Shown: positions 61,380 to 64,000 of the stretch, piece by piece | How the letters are laid out: each line of letters opens with the position of its first letter | Numbering within the stretch: position 1 is the stretch's first letter | Assembly (NCBI RefSeq): GCF_002243515.1 | Contig: NZ_CP022657.1 | Span: forward strand, 3,457,501 to 3,521,500 | Direction of reading: 5' to 3' | Length of the DNA stretch: 64,000 bases | From: Tumebacillus algifaecis | GTDB taxonomy: Bacteria > Bacillota > Bacilli > Tumebacillales > Tumebacillaceae | Position numbers and translations under genes: made by a program | Notes under the pieces: generated by a model | Told to the model about the DNA's origin: nothing | The model's input: the letters and a program-made list of their open reading frames with translations, nothing else | The model's database searches: none

Positions 61380-62585
61380 TCAATTTTTGAGCAATGATCC
61401 GGCTTGCCGCTGTCCCAGCCAGTAGAACAGTGTGCCGATCTGGGCTACCACTGCGACGATCAAAAACAGCGTGCTCGCGCCCGCCCCGACCAGGACCAGA
61501 CCACCCAGCCACGGACCGATCGATGTGCCAAAATATTTGAAGTTCTGCGTGCCAAAATAGGTCCCGCGCATCTCTGCTGGTGCAAGGCGATCCAACAGGA
61601 TGCTCCCCGCTGGAAAACACAGCACTTCCCCCAGCGTAAAAATCACCATCGCGGCGATCATCATCCCGACACCTTGTGCAAAAGCAAATCCGATATTGCC
61701 CGCCGCATAGAGCAGATTCCCGATCCAGATCGTCTCGAGCGGCGTGCGTTTTTCCGCCCAAGCGGAGAGCGGCAGTTGCACGAGTACGACGACAACCGCA
61801 TTGACGGTCAAGAGCATCGCAAACAGGGTCACACCTTCTGCAAACTGCATGTTGACATGGTGGGCCAAATTGGTTGTGATCTGTGAGTAGCACAGCGTCC
61901 CCATGATGCTCCCCATAATGAAAAGCAAGAGCGCCCGATCGCTCAACACCGTCTGCGCCGCTTTGCGAAACGTGACCACTTCTTTGCGCTCGCCTTGCAG
62001 GTTGGTGATGTCAAAGCGTTTGAAGAGCCGTTGCATCACAAGCGCATAGCCGAGGTACACCATGCCTGTGACCAAAAAGGCCATCGCTCCAGCCGACATG
62101 CCGAGCACCGCTCCGATCACCGGCCCGATCGCCCACCCTAGGTTGTTGTAGGTGTAGCGCAACGTAAACACGCGATACCGCTGCTCCGGTGTGGTCATGT
62201 CGCTCAACACAGCCTGCCCAACCGGTTCATAAAACGAGCGACACAAGCCCTGCAAAGCAGTCAGCAGCAGGAACATCCAAGTTGCGGTGGCAAATGCATA
62301 GCAGGAGAAGACCAGCGCCCACAGATACAAGGCGGTCATCATGATCTTTTGGCGTCCGAAACGGTCGGACAGCGTGCCCCCGATGAAGCCTCCGATCATC
62401 TCGCAAAACATGCCAATCCCGATCGTAATCCCGATCATCGCCGGGCTCATCGCAAATTCCCGTGCCAGATACAGCGCCAAAAAGGGCATGCTCATGCCCG
62501 ATGCAACCCGCGCCATCATCGTGCCAAACAAAATCGAATGCACGATCGGATGATACGCTTGAAAATAAGTTCGAATCCGCCACAT
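61380..62585 (-). CDS. MFS transporter
   Basis: 401 aa, 12 predicted helices. GGTLSDRFGRQKIM is motif A, and PEQRYRVFTLRYTYNNLGWAIGP is typical of MdtH/YqgE-like drug exporters. ATG at 62585 has GGGGAGGGA upstream. Divergent from a LysR regulator, which probably controls it. Confidence 0.85.
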   Translation of the reverse strand: MWRIRTYFQAYHPIVHSILFGTMMARVASGMSMPFLALYLAREFAMSPAMIGITIGIGMFCEMIGGFIGGTLSDRFGRQKIMMTALYLWALVFSCYAFATATWMFLLLTALQGLCRSFYEPVGQAVLSDMTTPEQRYRVFTLRYTYNNLGWAIGPVIGAVLGMSAGAMAFLVTGMVYLGYALVMQRLFKRFDITNLQGERKEVVTFRKAAQTVLSDRALLLFIMGSIMGTLCYSQITTNLAHHVNMQFAEGVTLFAMLLTVNAVVVVLVQLPLSAWAEKRTPLETIWIGNLLYAAGNIGFAFAQGVGMMIAAMVIFTLGEVLCFPAGSILLDRLAPAEMRGTYFGTQNFKYFGTSIGPWLGGLVLVGAGASTLFLIVAVVAQIGTLFYWLGQRQAGSLLKN

Positions 62586-62644
62586 CACGATTCCCTCCCC
62601 ACTTGCCCTATGTATCGAATCGTACTCCACTTTTTAAGTTTTGT

Positions 62645-62663
62645 GTTATAGAATACTGATAAC
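62645..62663. promoter_or_regulatory. Probable LysR-type operator
   Basis: GTTAT and ATAAC form a dyad with nine bases between, containing a T-N11-A core, in the intergenic region between the MFS and lysR genes. Confidence 0.5.
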
Positions 62664-62703
62664 AAGCAATGCAAAATTTCGATAAGCATAAGGTGAACCC
62701 ACG

Positions 62704-63576
62704 ATGAATCTTGATAATCTGGAAATGTTTTTGATGATCGCCCGCTTCAGTTCGATCAACAAGACGGCAGAGACGCTGTTCCTAGCGCAATCGACCGTAA
62801 CCCACCGCTTAAAACAGGTGGAAAAACAGCTCGGCGTCACTCTGTTCATCCGCACGGCCAGTGGGGTTTCGCTCACGCCGGAGGGCAGAAGTTTTGTTCC
62901 CGTCGCCACCGGAATCGTCGAACAGATCCGCGCCTTTACCCAAGACACCGGGACACGCAAACTGCTGACCATCGCGGCTGGCAAAGCGTTTGCTTCCTAT
63001 GAACTTCCTCGTCTGCTCGGCAAATACCGCAACAAACACCCTGACCTGCGCTGCTATGTTAAATCGACACTCTTCGAGGAATCGATCACCGCCCTGCTAA
63101 CCGGAACGGCCGATCTAGCCTTGCTCGGAAGTGAAGTCTATCATCCGCAACTACTGCAGCTCGATCTGCCCAGCGACCGCATCGTGTTGATCGTAGCACC
63201 AGAACATCGTTGGGCACGAGGTTTTGGCGGTTTTGCCGATTGGGGCGCACAGGAGATGATCATGTTCGGTGACGCTTCCGCCCCATTTCGCCAGCGGGTA
63301 GACCGCTTTTTGCTAGAGCGCGGTGTTTTTCCCAATGTGATTATGGAGCTGGATTCCTTTAGTGCCGTCAAGCAGATGGTGATCCAAAATCTCGGAGTAG
63401 CCCTCTTGCCGGAGCGGGTGATCCGCGAAGAACTGGCAACCGGACAGTTGATCGCCCACGACATCGCAGAAGGCACACTGATACGCCCCACTTTGATCGC
63501 CTATCCCAAGCACAAAGCAAAAGACCGTGACTTCCAGCAATTCCTGAATTGGATTGTTGAGAATTATGAAACCTGA
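62704..63576 (+). CDS. LysR-family transcriptional regulator
   Basis: 290 aa. Winged HTH at residues 1-60 (NLEMFLMIARFSSINKTAET, then STVTHRLKQVEKQLGVTLF) and a LysR substrate-binding domain from about 85. Effector unknown. The adjacent divergent MFS gene is the likely target. Confidence 0.9.
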   Translation: MNLDNLEMFLMIARFSSINKTAETLFLAQSTVTHRLKQVEKQLGVTLFIRTASGVSLTPEGRSFVPVATGIVEQIRAFTQDTGTRKLLTIAAGKAFASYELPRLLGKYRNKHPDLRCYVKSTLFEESITALLTGTADLALLGSEVYHPQLLQLDLPSDRIVLIVAPEHRWARGFGGFADWGAQEMIMFGDASAPFRQRVDRFLLERGVFPNVIMELDSFSAVKQMVIQNLGVALLPERVIREELATGQLIAHDIAEGTLIRPTLIAYPKHKAKDRDFQQFLNWIVENYET

Positions 63577-63616
63577 GACCCACTCCTAGACGGAGTCGGT
63601 TTCAGGTTTTATTTTT
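63568..63616 (+). terminator. Intrinsic terminator after lysR
   Basis: AAACCTGAGACC...GGTTTCAGGTTT with inner ACTCC/GGAGT, then ATTTTTG; overlaps the stop codon. Confidence 0.82.
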
Positions 63617-63704
63617 GTGAAACTAAAATTATTTCAAAATTACGGAAAATTCAGGTGAATAAAATCCAAAAATGTAAAACTATAATAAATTTCAAGGAAA
63701 TTCA

Positions 63705-63734
63705 TTGACATCAAAACATTTTTTATGATATTCT
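63705..63734 (+). promoter_or_regulatory. Candidate sigma-A promoter
   Basis: TTGACA (63705-63710) and TATTCT (63729-63734) with an 18-bp spacer, 53 bp upstream of the secreted-protein start, in AT-rich DNA. Confidence 0.55.
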
Positions 63735-63786
63735 CGGGTTAAGATATGAATCTATTATCTTACTAATTTATTGGGGGGTTAAAAAA

Positions 63787-64000
63787 ATGTTCAAAAAGAT
63801 GATCACCACGATCGCTCTGTCTGCTGCTGTTATGACTGCTGCTGTTGTTACTCCGGCTCTGGTTGCTCCGCAAACTGCTGAAGCTGCTTTCAATGCTCCG
63901 CTGTTCAAGCAATCCAACTCTACTTGGGGCAGTGACCTGATGGGCGGCGGCGACACCCTGTCGAAATCGGGTTGCACCGTTTCTTCCGTAGCAATGGCTC
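63787..64000 (+). CDS. Secreted C39-like peptidase-domain protein (partial)
   Basis: The first 71 codons only; the gene runs off the window. Signal peptide of about 33 residues ends TAEAA. The mature part FNAPLFKQSNSTWG, then SKSGCTVSSVAMA, resembles the Peptidase_C39_2 domain, with the catalytic Cys in SGCTVSS. TTGGGGGG precedes the ATG. Codon use is biased to GCT/CTG, as in highly expressed exported proteins. Confidence 0.7.
   Translation, partial: MFKKMITTIALSAAVMTAAVVTPALVAPQTAEAAFNAPLFKQSNSTWGSDLMGGGDTLSKSGCTVSSVAMA

Overview
The window reads as chromosome of an endospore-forming, Gram-positive bacterium of the Bacillota. It carries two Coat F-domain proteins, a CotS-type spore-coat kinase fold and YtvI-like permeases. 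Ribosome-binding sites are strong (GGAGG and GGGGG types), GTG and TTG starts are frequent, and intrinsic terminators follow most operons. Gene content and moderate G+C suggest a member of the Alicyclobacillaceae such as Tumebacillus; that placement is an inference, not a database result.

Layout. 1-0.5 kb: 5' end of a 16S rRNA gene reading out of the window. 0.9-5 kb: a 2-oxoacid:ferredoxin oxidoreductase (korAB) and a methionine gamma-lyase-type enzyme. 5-10 kb: a LysM-3D wall protein and a three-gene ABC-2 exporter interrupted by a protein with the LQxTIGNRA head motif of contractile-injection-system cargo. 10.4-16.2 kb: a putative RiPP cluster on the minus strand, with a HExxH peptide-modification enzyme, four identical 30-residue precursors in 136-bp tandem repeats, a TPR protein, an MFS exporter and a CapA-type phosphoesterase, driven by one near-perfect sigma-A promoter. 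16.4-28 kb: tenI-thiO, a methyltransferase, a CshA-type helicase, coat proteins, GDPD, a GntR regulator and a second korAB. 27.5-27.8 kb: a gene-free stretch with nested inverted repeats that may encode a structured RNA. 28-36.4 kb: housekeeping enzymes, a 10-bp tandem repeat and a CapA lipoprotein.

36.4-39.6 kb is the most unusual region. After about 1.2 kb of decayed coding DNA comes an array of 20 consecutive mini-genes, each with its own Shine-Dalgarno sequence and each encoding only 13-15 residues. Nineteen share the form M(E)RN-x-(beta-strand)-F, with hydrophobic residues at every second position counted back from the C-terminus. A sigma-A-like promoter precedes the array and a 17-bp perfect hairpin closes it. 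The first copies are embedded in unrelated spacers and differ mostly by synonymous changes, so selection acts on the peptide. I recognise no described family. No modifying enzyme lies next to the array.

39.6-64 kb is mostly ordinary: YuiD-type PAP2 protein, M42 aminopeptidase, B12-binding radical SAM protein, DUF1805, GT2, CotS-like and DedA proteins, MFS pumps, a phnCEE transporter without phnD, HAD enzymes, a chemoreceptor, a YwfO-type HD phosphohydrolase, Bcp, two AI-2E/YtvI permeases, an MFS/LysR divergent pair, and the start of a secreted C39-like protein cut by the window end.
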